DNA from: an uncultured Eubacteriales bacterium
GTDB lineage: Bacteria; Bacillota; Clostridia; Oscillospirales; Acutalibacteraceae
Assembly: GCA_948537335.1 (NCBI GenBank)
Contig: CAOUJG010000003.1
Span: forward strand, 32,856-96,855
DNA length: 64,000 bases
Direction: 5' to 3'
The notes under the pieces are model-generated. The model saw only the letters and a list, made by a program, of their open reading frames with translations. It was not told where the DNA came from and searched no databases. Below are positions 63,763-64,000 of the stretch, in pieces. Positions within the stretch are counted from its first letter, which is position 1; the number at the start of each line of letters is the position of its first letter. A program made the translations under genes and the position numbers.

Positions 63763-63811
63763 TTAACGTAACTGAAATATTTATATGAAATTTTCAAAGA
63801 TCGAAGGGAAC

Positions 63812-63845
63812 CTAAAAACCCCCCTATATATATAAGAGGATTTTC
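63812..63845 (-). terminator. Probable terminator of the helix-turn-helix gene
   Basis: On the minus strand AATCCTC pairs with the GGGGGGTT stretch, including G-T pairs, around an alternating TA loop, and is followed by a T run. It lies about 35 bases after the stop codon at 63879. Confidence 0.5.
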
Positions 63846-63878
63846 GGGCCATTTTTGGGAACCATTTTTGAAAAATTT

Positions 63879-64000
63879 TTAAAATTCTCCGTTTTGAATA
63901 AAATATTTTAGCTTAGCAATCAATGTTTTCAGCTTTTTGCCTATGGCTCGATGGCTTAAATTATATATTTTTGCAAGTTCCCGTTGCGTCATCTCTTTTT
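63879..64000 (-). CDS. Helix-turn-helix DNA-binding protein, C-terminal end (runs off window)
   Basis: Partial: only the last 39 codons are visible, in frame from 63998. The segment EMTQRELAKIYNLSHRAIGKKLKTLI is a helix-turn-helix like sigma-70 region 4 or a small sigma-like activator, followed by AKLKYFIQNGEF and the stop codon. The rest of the gene lies outside the window. Confidence 0.6.
   Translation of the reverse strand, partial: KEMTQRELAKIYNLSHRAIGKKLKTLIAKLKYFIQNGEF

Overview
The window looks like a contig from a low-to-moderate GC Bacillota, most likely a clostridial anaerobe. Evidence: the Firmicutes-type blocks rnj-gdpP-rplI-dnaB and ecfA1-ecfA2-ecfT-truA, an LCP wall ligase, a MurE with a meso-DAP-like DN.R motif, a ClpE-type ATPase, strong Shine-Dalgarno sites, many TTG/GTG starts, and consensus -35/-10 promoters with 17-base spacers. 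There is no rRNA, CRISPR array, phage or transposase. It is a housekeeping region flanked by surface/accessory genes at both ends.

Layout. 1-10.8 kb (minus): start of a secreted repeat protein, then a 3,320-residue cell-surface protein built of MBG-type Ig-like repeats, including two almost identical 1,011-bp tandem blocks. 10.8-14.5 kb (minus): shikimate operon aroB-aroA-aroC-chorismate mutase. 14.7-24.4 kb (minus): rnj-gdpP-rplI-dnaB-tilS-ftsH, from a consensus promoter with a long leader to one terminator. 24.5-26.9 kb (plus): rnhA, then nifS-nifU. 26.9-28.7 kb (minus): a small secreted protein and alr. 28.8-31.5 kb (plus): glyA-rarA. 31.5-36.1 kb (minus): murE-murF-agcS and a tRNA with CAT anticodon that carries the TilS identity features. 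36.2-40.6 kb (plus): rlmB, a P-type ATPase-like membrane protein without its catalytic motifs, and an LCP protein. 40.7-47.1 kb (plus): alaS-hinT-comEC-holA. 47.1-48.8 kb: ppk2 and a PAP2 phosphatase. 48.8-58.0 kb (plus): ruvCAB-glmM-RNA methyltransferase-ecfA1A2T-truA-DUF5711-like gene. 58.0-61.8 kb: cvpA-pgsA-clpE. 62.0-62.4 kb: five tRNAs (Gly, Arg, His, Gln, Lys) from one promoter, closed by a bidirectional terminator. 62.6-64 kb (minus): a secreted transglutaminase-like protein, a GC-richer block of inverted repeats, and the end of a helix-turn-helix gene.

Functionally, the central genes cover aromatic amino-acid synthesis, wall precursors (alr, murE, murF, glmM, LCP), replication and repair (dnaB, holA, ruvABC, rarA, rnhA), RNA processing and modification (rnj, tilS, truA, rlmB), proteostasis (ftsH, clpE), c-di-AMP turnover (gdpP), Fe-S assembly (nifS/nifU) and vitamin/cofactor uptake (the ECF module).

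The least explained items are the catalytically dead P-type ATPase homologue, a compact self-pairing sequence at 61.8 kb that may be a structured RNA, the inverted-repeat block at 63.5 kb, the leader hairpin of rnj, and the recent tandem duplication in the giant surface protein. No complete new multi-gene system is evident.
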